Source: Terrimesophilobacter sp036565765 (GTDB taxonomy: Bacteria > Actinomycetota > Actinomycetes > Actinomycetales > Microbacteriaceae). From it: 6,971 bases of DNA. The position numbers were made by a program, and so were the translations under genes. Below the pieces are notes generated by a model, which did no database searches, was not told the origin of the DNA, and worked only from the letters and a program-made list of their open reading frames with translations. The stretch is taken from the NCBI RefSeq assembly GCF_036565765.1, contig NZ_DATCXP010000158.1; one strand, 5' to 3'. Positions 1 through 5,116 of the stretch are shown here, piece by piece; position 1 is the first letter of the stretch, and every line of letters begins with the position of its first letter.

Positions 1-546
1 CACGGCCGGGGTGCGCGAGCCCACGATACGCGGTCGGCGAGGGGCGGTCGCGGTGCCACCAGTTGTGCTTTCCCCGGTCTTGTCGTCCTTGTTGTGGTGA
101 TTGTAATCCCGGTCGTCCTGGTCGGCGCCCACCCCGAGGCGCAGGAGTCCGGTGATGGCGTCGTGGAGGTATTGGTCGTTGCTGCGCGCGTCGGTGGCGA
201 TCGCTTCGGCCCAGGCTTGGTCGTCGGGGTCGATGAAGCGGGGTCCGCCACGCCTCGGGGAGAGAAGCTTGTCGTAGAGGTCGTCCAGGAACGCGCACGT
301 TTCGATGTCGGGTTCCAGTGTGTACCGGGACAGCCCGTTGGGGCGCCGGGTGCGGCGGAACGCGCGCTGCTGGTAGATGAGCTGCTCCCGCACGGTGATG
401 CCGTCCAGGTCCAATTCGTCCCGAAACTGCCGGGCGAGCTTGAACAGGCGGTCCGCATCCAGCTGGGAGGACTCTTCCAGCAGGCGTATCGCCGCCCCGG
501 CCAGCTTCTCGATCGTCACCCCGACACCGTCACTGTCGACGGTGAG
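1..546 (-). pseudogene. 5'-truncated DUF222 / HNH endonuclease (13E12 repeat family) gene, also cut by the window edge
   Basis: A minus-strand frame stays open from 612 to base 1 with no stop. From about 546 its translation reads like the middle of an actinobacterial DUF222 protein: an LDADRLFKLARQFRDELD stretch, then REQLIYQQRAFRRTRRPNGL, then the hallmark SPRRGGPRFIDP at about 263-228, then DQYLHDAITGLLRLGV and, after a hydrophilic linker, VGSRTPAV at the edge. Family members are usually about 400-500 residues with an HNH nuclease domain at the C terminus. Here roughly the first third is absent, because fabG ends at 613, and the C-terminal HNH part would lie outside the window. The only plausible start is a GTG at 519-517 with no ribosome binding site that I can see. 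I read it as a remnant left by a deletion or by recombination between family copies. The remaining frame is intact, so the truncation may be recent. A short but functional gene cannot be fully excluded. Confidence 0.82.
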
Positions 547-612
547 CGACCCAATCTTGGGAGAACTCGTTCGAAGACGGCCTGTGGAGGAGAAGAGACC
601 ACCTGCGTCGGG
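547..612. other. Spacer between fabG stop and the DUF222 remnant
   Basis: These 66 bases follow the fabG stop and precede the first recognisable DUF222 similarity. The minus-strand frame is open and is the same frame as fabG, but its translation resembles nothing I know. The only inverted repeat noticed is a 5-bp one (CCCAA-GA-TTGGG) without a following T-run, so no convincing fabG terminator is visible. The breakpoint that removed the start of the DUF222 gene probably lies here. Confidence 0.5.
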
Positions 613-1323
613 TCAGTGACCCATCCCGAGCCCGCCGTCGACCGGGATGACGGCGCCGGAGATGTAGGCGGCATCGTCGCTCGCGAGCCAGGCGATCACC
701 CGCGCGACCTCGGCCGGGGTCGCGAACCGCCCCGCCGGGATCGACTTCAGGTACTCCGCCTGCTGCGCTTCGGGGAGCACGGCCGTCATCTCAGTCTCGA
801 TGAAGCCGGGAGCGACGACGTTCGCGGTGATGTTCCGGGAGCCCAGCTCCCTGGTGAGCGAGCGGGCGAGCCCCACGAGCCCGCTCTTCGACGCCGAGTA
901 GTTCACCTGCCCGGCGGAGCCCAGCAGGCCGACGACACTCGACACGAGGACGATGCGTCCGAATCTGGCCTTCAGCATCCCCTTCGAGGCGCGCTTGACG
1001 ACGCGGAACGCCCCGGACAGGTTCGTGTCGATGACCGACGTGAAGTCCTCCTCCGTCATGCGCAGGAGGAGCGTGTCCTTCGTGATGCCGGCGTTTGCGA
1101 CGAGGATCTCCACCGGCCCGAGCTCCGCCTCGATCGCGGTGAACGCCGCGTCGATCGAGGCGGCATCCGTCACGTCGGCCCGCACGGTCATGGCTCCGAT
1201 CGGCCCATTGCCGGACCTGGCGGTCACCGCGACCCGATGTCCCTGCGCGAGGAACTCCTCGGCGATCGCGAAGCCGATGCCCCGATTCCCGCCCGTCACG
1301 AGCACCGTCCTGGTCTGGGTCAT
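613..1323 (-). CDS. fabG: 3-oxoacyl-[acyl-carrier-protein] reductase, MabA/FabG1-like SDR
   Basis: A classical short-chain dehydrogenase of 236 residues that should reduce 3-oxoacyl-ACP to 3-hydroxyacyl-ACP with NADPH in cytosolic fatty acid synthesis. The Rossmann motif TGGNRGIG is at residues 10-17, NAG at 77-79, catalytic Asn101, Ser129, Tyr142 and Lys146 (YSASK), and the C terminus ends ISGAVIPVDGGLGMGH. The NRGIG loop, the MTEEDF segment and the GMGH tail are close to mycobacterial MabA (FabG1). The ATG at 1323-1321 is chosen because AAAGGAG lies about 10 nt upstream and because it places the Gly-rich motif at the normal distance from the N terminus. The same frame stays open further upstream, but that extension would run through the opposing DUF3099 gene. 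The gene diverges from DUF3099. No inhA/fabI-like gene follows it here; a DUF222 remnant does. Another SDR substrate is possible but less likely. Confidence 0.92.
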   Translation of the reverse strand: MTQTRTVLVTGGNRGIGFAIAEEFLAQGHRVAVTARSGNGPIGAMTVRADVTDAASIDAAFTAIEAELGPVEILVANAGITKDTLLLRMTEEDFTSVIDTNLSGAFRVVKRASKGMLKARFGRIVLVSSVVGLLGSAGQVNYSASKSGLVGLARSLTRELGSRNITANVVAPGFIETEMTAVLPEAQQAEYLKSIPAGRFATPAEVARVIAWLASDDAAYISGAVIPVDGGLGMGH

Positions 1324-1332
1324 CCGGTGTCG

Positions 1333-1340
1333 TCTCCTTT
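1333..1340 (-). promoter_or_regulatory. Ribosome binding site of fabG
   Basis: On the minus strand the bases read AAAGGAGA, a near-ideal Shine-Dalgarno sequence, 9 nt before the ATG at 1323-1321. It decides the start codon against a much longer in-frame extension. Confidence 0.8.
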
Positions 1341-1357
1341 GCCTGGGCTGCCGCACG

Positions 1358-1369
1358 CTGCGGCCGCAG
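1358..1369. repeat. 12-bp perfect palindrome in the fabG leader
   Basis: CTGCGGCCGCAG is its own reverse complement. It lies between the putative -10 elements and the fabG start, where an operator would act on fabG. It is GC-only apart from its outer T/A pair, so in this GC-rich genome chance is a real alternative. No known regulator motif is recognised. Confidence 0.4.
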
Positions 1370-1379
1370 AACTCCATCA

Positions 1380-1395
1380 AGCTTAGACTTAGGCT
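1380..1395. promoter_or_regulatory. Putative divergent promoter region for fabG and the DUF3099-SURF1 unit
   Basis: An AT-rich patch in the only non-coding gap between the two divergent genes. The plus strand has TAGACT (1384-1389) and TAGGCT (1390-1395), and the minus strand has TAAGCT (1385-1380); all fit an actinobacterial TAnnnT -10 element. No good -35 hexamer is seen on either strand. If the plus-strand elements are used, the DUF3099 leader would be only about 7-13 nt. Transcription start sites are inferred, not seen. Confidence 0.4.
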
Positions 1396-1408
1396 GGGAA
1401 GCGAGCCC

Positions 1409-1705
1409 ATGACAAAGCAATCGAGCACGATCACCTCACTCCCCCGATCCCCTGACGAGGACCGGCACAGCCGGATGATCAAATACAGCATCACGATGGG
1501 GATCCGTCTGGTGTGCGTGATCCTGTGCATCTTCGTGCGCGGCTGGTGGCTTCTGCTGTGCGCTGCCGGCGCTGTCTTCCTCCCCTACATCGCCGTCGTG
1601 CTCGCGAACGTCGTCGACTCGCGCGGTTCGCAGGTGGAGCGCCCCGGCGCGATCGTGCCGGTTCAGCCGCGGCCTCGGGAGCCCCGAAACGGCGAGGACG
1701 CGTGA
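1409..1705 (+). CDS. DUF3099 family small membrane protein
   Basis: A 98-residue protein resembling the actinobacterial DUF3099 family, whose function is unknown to me. A polar N-terminal stretch with SITS-like and SPDEDR residues (1-25) leads into two hydrophobic segments, about 28-43 (MGIRLVCVILCIFV) and 46-66 (WWLLLCAAGAVFLPYIAVVLA), joined by an RGWW turn. A polar, Pro/Arg-rich tail follows. The layout predicts a two-pass inner-membrane protein with both ends on the same side. The ATG at 1409 is chosen because this is where family similarity begins; a weak GGGAAG lies 7 nt upstream. Its TGA overlaps the GTG of the next gene (GTGA), so it is very likely the first gene of a translationally coupled unit ending in SURF1. 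Confidence 0.8.
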   Translation: MTKQSSTITSLPRSPDEDRHSRMIKYSITMGIRLVCVILCIFVRGWWLLLCAAGAVFLPYIAVVLANVVDSRGSQVERPGAIVPVQPRPREPRNGEDA

Positions 1706-1941
1706 CGGGCGCAGTCCCGCAGTGCTCCCGCGCCGGATGCCGCCAGCCGGCCTCCTGGAACGTGAACTGGCGGAACCCGAAGCTGCACTCGCCGGAGCGG
1801 GTGAAGGTGTGGCTCGCCTGTCAGGAGCACCGCGAATTCCTCGAGACGTACCTGTCATCGAGGGGCTTCCCCGTTCTCGTCACGCCCCTCGGAGCCTTGC
1901 CCGACCGCGTGCCGGATCTCGCGAACGGAGGCGCACCGTGA
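1702..1941 (+). CDS. Small Cys/His protein coupled to SURF1, putative metal-binding
   Basis: A 79-residue protein read from GTG at 1702, whose first bases overlap the stop of the DUF3099 gene (GTGA). It resembles short actinobacterial hypothetical proteins found in front of SURF1, some of which carry the doubtful name acetone carboxylase in databases; nothing here supports that enzyme. Visible features are Cys8-x4-Cys13, a WNVNWRNPK stretch, HSPERVKVWLACQEH with Cys40-x2-His43, and a final segment rich in Pro and Val. The four Cys/His residues could bind one zinc ion as a small treble-clef or ribbon fold, which is inference. There is no signal peptide or membrane segment, so it should be cytosolic. 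Its stop overlaps the SURF1 start by 4 nt (GTGA), suggesting coupled translation and perhaps a related role. Confidence 0.78.
   Translation: MTGAVPQCSRAGCRQPASWNVNWRNPKLHSPERVKVWLACQEHREFLETYLSSRGFPVLVTPLGALPDRVPDLANGGAP
1927..1931 (+). promoter_or_regulatory. Ribosome binding site of the SURF1 gene
   Basis: GGAGG lies inside the end of the upstream gene, 6 nt before the GTG at 1938. It supports the GTG start for SURF1 and reinitiation or coupling with the preceding gene. Confidence 0.65.
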
Positions 1942-2777
1942 GCAGGTGGCGTTTCGCCCTCACGGCGCGCTGGGCGGGCTACCTCGGCCTCGTGGTGGTG
2001 TTCGCGATCGTGAGCTGCTCGCTCGGCGTCTGGCAGTTCCAGCGGCGCGCTGAGGCCCATGCGGAGGTCGTCAGGATCGAGAGCAACTACGACGCCTCCC
2101 CGTCGCCGCTTGCCGCCGTCCTGCCGGAGCTCGACTCCTTCCGGCAGTCCCAGAAGTGGACCCAGGTCTCGGTCACCGGCACCTATCTGGTCGATGAGCA
2201 ACTCCTGGTGCGCACCCGCCCGCTCAGCGGGAACCCGGGCTTCGAGGTGCTCACCCCACTGCAACTTCCGAACGGTTCGGTGTTCGTCGTCGACCGCGGC
2301 TGGGTGCCGGTCGGGAACGCCCAGGACGCCCCGGATCAGGTACCGGCAGCTCCATCCGGTGAGGTCACCGTGATTGCGCGCCTCAAGGCGGGCGAGCCGG
2401 CGCTCGACGGTCGCACCGCTCCCGCGGGGCAGATCGCGACGATCGAGCTCGACCAGATCGCCGCGCTGCTCGGCACGCCCACCTACACCGGGGCCTACGG
2501 GCTCATGGCGAGCGAGAGTCCGGCGCCCGCCGAGCGTCCGACCGCGCTGCCGAAACCGCCGCTCGACGAGGGCCCGCATCTCTCCTACGCGTTCCAGTGG
2601 TTCGTGTTCGCGCTGCTCGCCTTCTTCGGGCTGGGCTGGGCGCTCCGGCAGGAGTACCGGCTCGTCAACTCCGAGGATCCCGCCGAGCAGGAACGCGCGC
2701 AGGAACGGCAGCGCCGCAAGGAGGCCAAGCTGCCCTCCGACGCCGAGGTCGAGGATTCGATTCTCGACGGCCGTTAG
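1938..2777 (+). CDS. SURF1 family cytochrome oxidase biogenesis protein
   Basis: A 279-residue SURF1/Shy1-type protein. The family assists maturation of haem-copper cytochrome oxidase, probably by handling haem a for subunit I. The expected architecture is present: a first membrane helix at about 13-31 ending in the typical LGVWQFQRR, a large extracytoplasmic domain with VSVTGTY (77-83), an LLVRTRPL segment and VDRGWVP (118-124), and a second helix at about 215-236 starting SYAFQWFVFALL, a family hallmark. A charged cytoplasmic tail of about 40 residues rich in Glu, Arg and Lys follows. The start is GTG at 1938, backed by GGAGG 6 nt upstream; a longer in-frame ORF reaches back through the upstream gene and is rejected. 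The gene ends in a 4-nt stop overlap with the convergent ABC-F gene. Confidence 0.9.
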   Translation: MSRWRFALTARWAGYLGLVVVFAIVSCSLGVWQFQRRAEAHAEVVRIESNYDASPSPLAAVLPELDSFRQSQKWTQVSVTGTYLVDEQLLVRTRPLSGNPGFEVLTPLQLPNGSVFVVDRGWVPVGNAQDAPDQVPAAPSGEVTVIARLKAGEPALDGRTAPAGQIATIELDQIAALLGTPTYTGAYGLMASESPAPAERPTALPKPPLDEGPHLSYAFQWFVFALLAFFGLGWALRQEYRLVNSEDPAEQERAQERQRRKEAKLPSDAEVEDSILDGR

Positions 2778-4372
2778 GCGAGGGAGACGAGCTCCGCGTA
2801 GTCACGGCTCCAGAAGTCCTCGACGCCATCCGGAAGGATGAGCACCCGCTCGGGATTGAGCGCCTGAACCGCTCCCTCGTCGTGGCTCACGAGCACGACC
2901 GCGCCGGCATAGTTGGCGAGGGCATCCAGGATCTCCTCCCGGCTGGCCGGGTCGAGGTTGTTGGTCGGCTCATCGAGCAGCAGGACGTTCGCACCGGAGA
3001 CGACGATCATCGCGAGGGCGAGCCTCGTCTTCTCGCCGCCGGAGAGCACGCCGGCCGGCTTGTGCGAGTCATCGCCCGTGAACAGGAACGAGCCGAGTAC
3101 GCGCCTCGCCTCCGTCTCAGTGAGGTTAGGGGACGCCGAAACCATGTTCTGCAGCACGGTGCGCTTCACATCGATCGTCTCGTGCTCCTGCGCGTAGTAG
3201 CCGATCTTCAGGCCGTGGCCGGGCTCGAGCTGGCCGGTGTCGGAGGTGTCGACACCGGCGAGAATGCGCAGCAGGGTCGTCTTTCCCGCGCCGTTGAGCC
3301 CGAGGACGACGACCTTGGAGCCGCGGTCGATCGCGAGATCGACGGCGGTGAAGATCTCGAGAGAGCCGTAGCTCTTGCTCAGGTTGCTCGCCATGAGCGG
3401 GGTCTTGCCGCTCGGGAGCGGATCCGGGAACCGCAGCTTCGCCACGCGGTCCACCGTGCGCACCTCCTCGAGCCCGGACAGCATCTTCTCGGCCCTCCGC
3501 ACCATCTGGTGGGCGGCAGTGGCCTTCGTGGCCTTCGCGCCGAACTTGGCGGCCTGCAGCTGCAGCACCTGGGCCTTCTTCTCGATGTTGACGCGTTCCT
3601 TCTTGCGGCGCTCCTCATCCGCTTCCCGCTGACGCAGGTAGTTCTTCCAGTTCATGTTGTAGACGTCGATCATCTGGCGGTTCGCGTCGAGGTAGAACAC
3701 GCGGTTCACGGTCTGCTCGACGAGTGCGACATCGTGGCTGATCACCATCAGCCCGCCCTGGTAGGACTTGAGGTACTCGCGCAGCCAGACCACCGAGTCG
3801 GCGTCGAGGTGGTTCGTCGGTTCATCGAGCAGCATCGTCTCGGCCCCGGAGAACAGGATGCGGGCGAGCTCGATCCTGCGGCGCTGGCCGCCAGAGAGCG
3901 TCTTCAGCTGCTGGTCCAGGATGCGGTCGGGCAGATTGAGGTTGCTGGCGATGCTCGCGGCCTCGGCCTCGGCCGCGTAGCCGCCGAGCGAGAGGAAGCG
4001 ATCCTCGAGCTTGCCGTACTTCGTCATGGCCGCCGCGCTCACCGCGGCATCGCCGCTGCCCATGTCGACGGTCGCCTTCTGCATGCCGATCACGAGCTGC
4101 CCGAGGCCCCTCGCGTCGAGGATGCGCGTCCTCGCGAGGTCAAGAGGGTTGCCGGAGCGCGGGTCCTGGGGCAGGTATCCGACCTCTCCCATGCGCTCGA
4201 TGGTGCCCGTGGTCTGCTGCCCCTCCCCCGCGAGGATCTTCGTGAGCGTCGTCTTACCGGCGCCGTTCCGCCCGACGAGCCCGATCTTGTCGCCGCGGTC
4301 GACCCGGAATGACACACCTTCCATGAGGGTGCGCGCGGCGACGCGAACTTCGAGATTGTGCACGCTGAGCAC
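2774..4372 (-). CDS. ABC-F family ATPase (Rv1473-like ribosome-associated translation factor)
   Basis: A 532-residue soluble protein with two ABC domains and no membrane segments, the ABC-F layout. Domain 1: Walker A GRNGAGKTT (34-42), signature LSGGQRRRIELA (159-170), Walker B LLDEPTNHLD (181-190), SHD H-loop at 212-214. A charged linker with many Lys/Arg residues (about 245-300) matches the interdomain helices that reach into the ribosomal E site. Domain 2: GLNGAGKTT (358-366), LSGGEKTRLALA (443-454), LLDEPTNNLD (465-474), SHD at 496-498. The whole sequence looks close to mycobacterial Rv1473, a protein often misnamed a macrolide transporter. Whether it is housekeeping or gives ribosome protection cannot be told from sequence. 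The start is GTG at 4372-4370, with GAGGAA 13 nt upstream (rather long spacing); similarity to the family begins exactly there. It is divergent from bioY and convergent with SURF1. Confidence 0.94.
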   Translation of the reverse strand: MLSVHNLEVRVAARTLMEGVSFRVDRGDKIGLVGRNGAGKTTLTKILAGEGQQTTGTIERMGEVGYLPQDPRSGNPLDLARTRILDARGLGQLVIGMQKATVDMGSGDAAVSAAAMTKYGKLEDRFLSLGGYAAEAEAASIASNLNLPDRILDQQLKTLSGGQRRRIELARILFSGAETMLLDEPTNHLDADSVVWLREYLKSYQGGLMVISHDVALVEQTVNRVFYLDANRQMIDVYNMNWKNYLRQREADEERRKKERVNIEKKAQVLQLQAAKFGAKATKATAAHQMVRRAEKMLSGLEEVRTVDRVAKLRFPDPLPSGKTPLMASNLSKSYGSLEIFTAVDLAIDRGSKVVVLGLNGAGKTTLLRILAGVDTSDTGQLEPGHGLKIGYYAQEHETIDVKRTVLQNMVSASPNLTETEARRVLGSFLFTGDDSHKPAGVLSGGEKTRLALAMIVVSGANVLLLDEPTNNLDPASREEILDALANYAGAVVLVSHDEGAVQALNPERVLILPDGVEDFWSRDYAELVSLA

Positions 4373-4392
4373 AGGCGCGGTCCATTTCCTCG

Positions 4393-4408
4393 GTTGCCGA
4401 ACGGCAAC
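4393..4408. promoter_or_regulatory. 16-bp perfect inverted repeat between the ABC-F gene and bioY, candidate operator
   Basis: GTTGCCG-AA-CGGCAAC has two perfect 7-bp arms separated by 2 bases. It lies 21 bp before the ABC-F start and just upstream of the proposed bioY -10 (4431), covering the region where a -35 box would be. It could be the site of a dimeric repressor for either gene. It does not match the BirA, BioR or BioQ motifs as I remember them. With so short a spacer it is unlikely to be an RNA hairpin terminator, and no T-run follows. Confidence 0.5.
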
Positions 4409-4430
4409 ACGGATAGTCGGGGGGAACGTC

Positions 4431-4439
4431 TAGTCTAAT
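4431..4439. promoter_or_regulatory. Putative overlapping -10 elements of bioY (plus) and the ABC-F gene (minus)
   Basis: The plus strand has TAGTCT (4431-4436) or TCTAAT (4434-4439), and the minus strand has TAGACT (4437-4432). They sit in an AT-rich patch within the only 123-bp non-coding gap between the two divergent genes. No clear -35 partners are seen. A bioY transcript starting near 4443 would have a leader of about 50 nt. Confidence 0.4.
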
Positions 4440-4482
4440 TGCTGGAGCAGCGGGGCCTCGCCGGCCCGAGCCGCCGTCCGAC

Positions 4483-4490
4483 GGAAGGAG
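4483..4490 (+). promoter_or_regulatory. Ribosome binding site of bioY
   Basis: GGAAGGAG lies 5 nt before the ATG at 4496 and fixes the bioY start against a longer in-frame ORF that begins at 4439. Confidence 0.82.
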
Positions 4491-4495
4491 CACGC

Positions 4496-5116
4496 ATGAC
4501 CTCGGTCAGCCTGGCGATCGGCCGACCGACGCTCGCCGACCGGCTCTTCGCCCGGGGTGTGGTCATGGATGTCGTGCTCGTCGCCGCGGGCGCGGCGTTA
4601 ACGGCCATCGCCGCTCAGGTCCAGGTCCCGCTGTGGCCCGTCCCGATCACCGGGCAGACGCTCGCCGTGCTGCTCGTCGGGAGCGCGCTCGGCGCACTCC
4701 GCGGTGCGCTGTCGATGATCCTGTACGTCGTGCTCGGTATCGCGGGGCTCCCGGTGTTCAGCGAGGCGACATCCGGGATCGCCATCGTCCTCGGTCCGAC
4801 TGGCGGGTACATCATCGGGTTCGTCTTCGCTGCGGCGTTCACCGGATGGATCGCCCAGCGCTCCTGGGATCGCAGGATCCTGCGCGCGATCCTCTCCTTC
4901 CTCGGCGGAGTCGTTGTCACGTTCGCGTTCGGCCTGCCCTGGCTCGCGATCACCCTCGGACTCACCTGGGATCAGGCGCTCGAGGGCGGACTCTATCCGT
5001 TCATCCCCGGCGGAGTCATCAAGATGCTCATCGCCGCGGTCGTTGTCGCAGTCGCCTGGAGGCACGTGGAGCGGGAGGACCGGCGCAGGGCCGAGGCGGA
5101 GCTGTCCGACTCCTAA
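4496..5116 (+). CDS. bioY: BioY family biotin transporter, substrate-binding S component
   Basis: A 206-residue multi-pass membrane protein of the BioY family, which binds biotin and works alone or with an energy-coupling factor module. Hydrophobic segments are visible at about 22-44, 54-68, 70-88, 95-120, 128-150 and 172-192, so six helices are plausible. Family motifs are PVPITGQTLAVLL (48-60), the GxxGLPVF loop (81-88) and GPTGGYIIGF (100-109). The PGDxxK signature near the end reads PGGVIK (171-176): Lys176 is kept but the usual Asp is Gly173. The length is normal. No bioM or bioN (ATPase and T component) is adjacent, so it depends on a distant or shared ECF module or acts alone. It is divergent from the ABC-F gene and has a strong ribosome binding site. 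The TAA overlaps the stop of the convergent sufT-like gene. Confidence 0.92.
   Translation: MTSVSLAIGRPTLADRLFARGVVMDVVLVAAGAALTAIAAQVQVPLWPVPITGQTLAVLLVGSALGALRGALSMILYVVLGIAGLPVFSEATSGIAIVLGPTGGYIIGFVFAAAFTGWIAQRSWDRRILRAILSFLGGVVVTFAFGLPWLAITLGLTWDQALEGGLYPFIPGGVIKMLIAAVVVAVAWRHVEREDRRRAEAELSDS

Noticed and set aside
94..1386. Long plus-strand ORF of 430 codons over the DUF222 remnant and fabG
   Set aside because: It is antisense to two regions with clear protein similarity, and its product is an Arg/Gly/Asp-rich sequence with no recognisable domain, as expected from a high-GC shadow frame.
953..1408. N-terminal extension of the DUF3099 protein on the plus strand
   Set aside because: The extension is antisense to fabG and has no similarity to the family, which begins at the ATG at 1409.
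1324..1530. N-terminal extension of FabG to 305 residues
   Set aside because: It would cover the divergent promoter region and the start of DUF3099, lacks similarity to SDR proteins, and the internal ATG at 1323 has a strong ribosome binding site.
1722..1937. ATG-initiated longer form of SURF1
   Set aside because: The extra residues come from the overlapping Cys/His gene read out of frame. The GTG at 1938 has GGAGG at correct spacing and gives a normal SURF1 N terminus.
2597..4312. Plus-strand ORF of 571 codons opposite the ABC-F gene
   Set aside because: Its length is a by-product of GC-rich codon use on the other strand. The product is low-complexity (His, Arg, Glu, Val) without motifs, while the minus strand encodes a complete ABC-F protein.
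4393..4408. The 16-bp inverted repeat as an intrinsic terminator
   Set aside because: The loop would be only 2 nt, no T-run follows on either strand, and it lies between divergent gene starts where no terminator is needed.
4443..4495. Possible riboswitch in the bioY leader
   Set aside because: The leader is only about 50 nt, too short for known cofactor riboswitches, and no conserved core was recognised. No biotin riboswitch is known to me.
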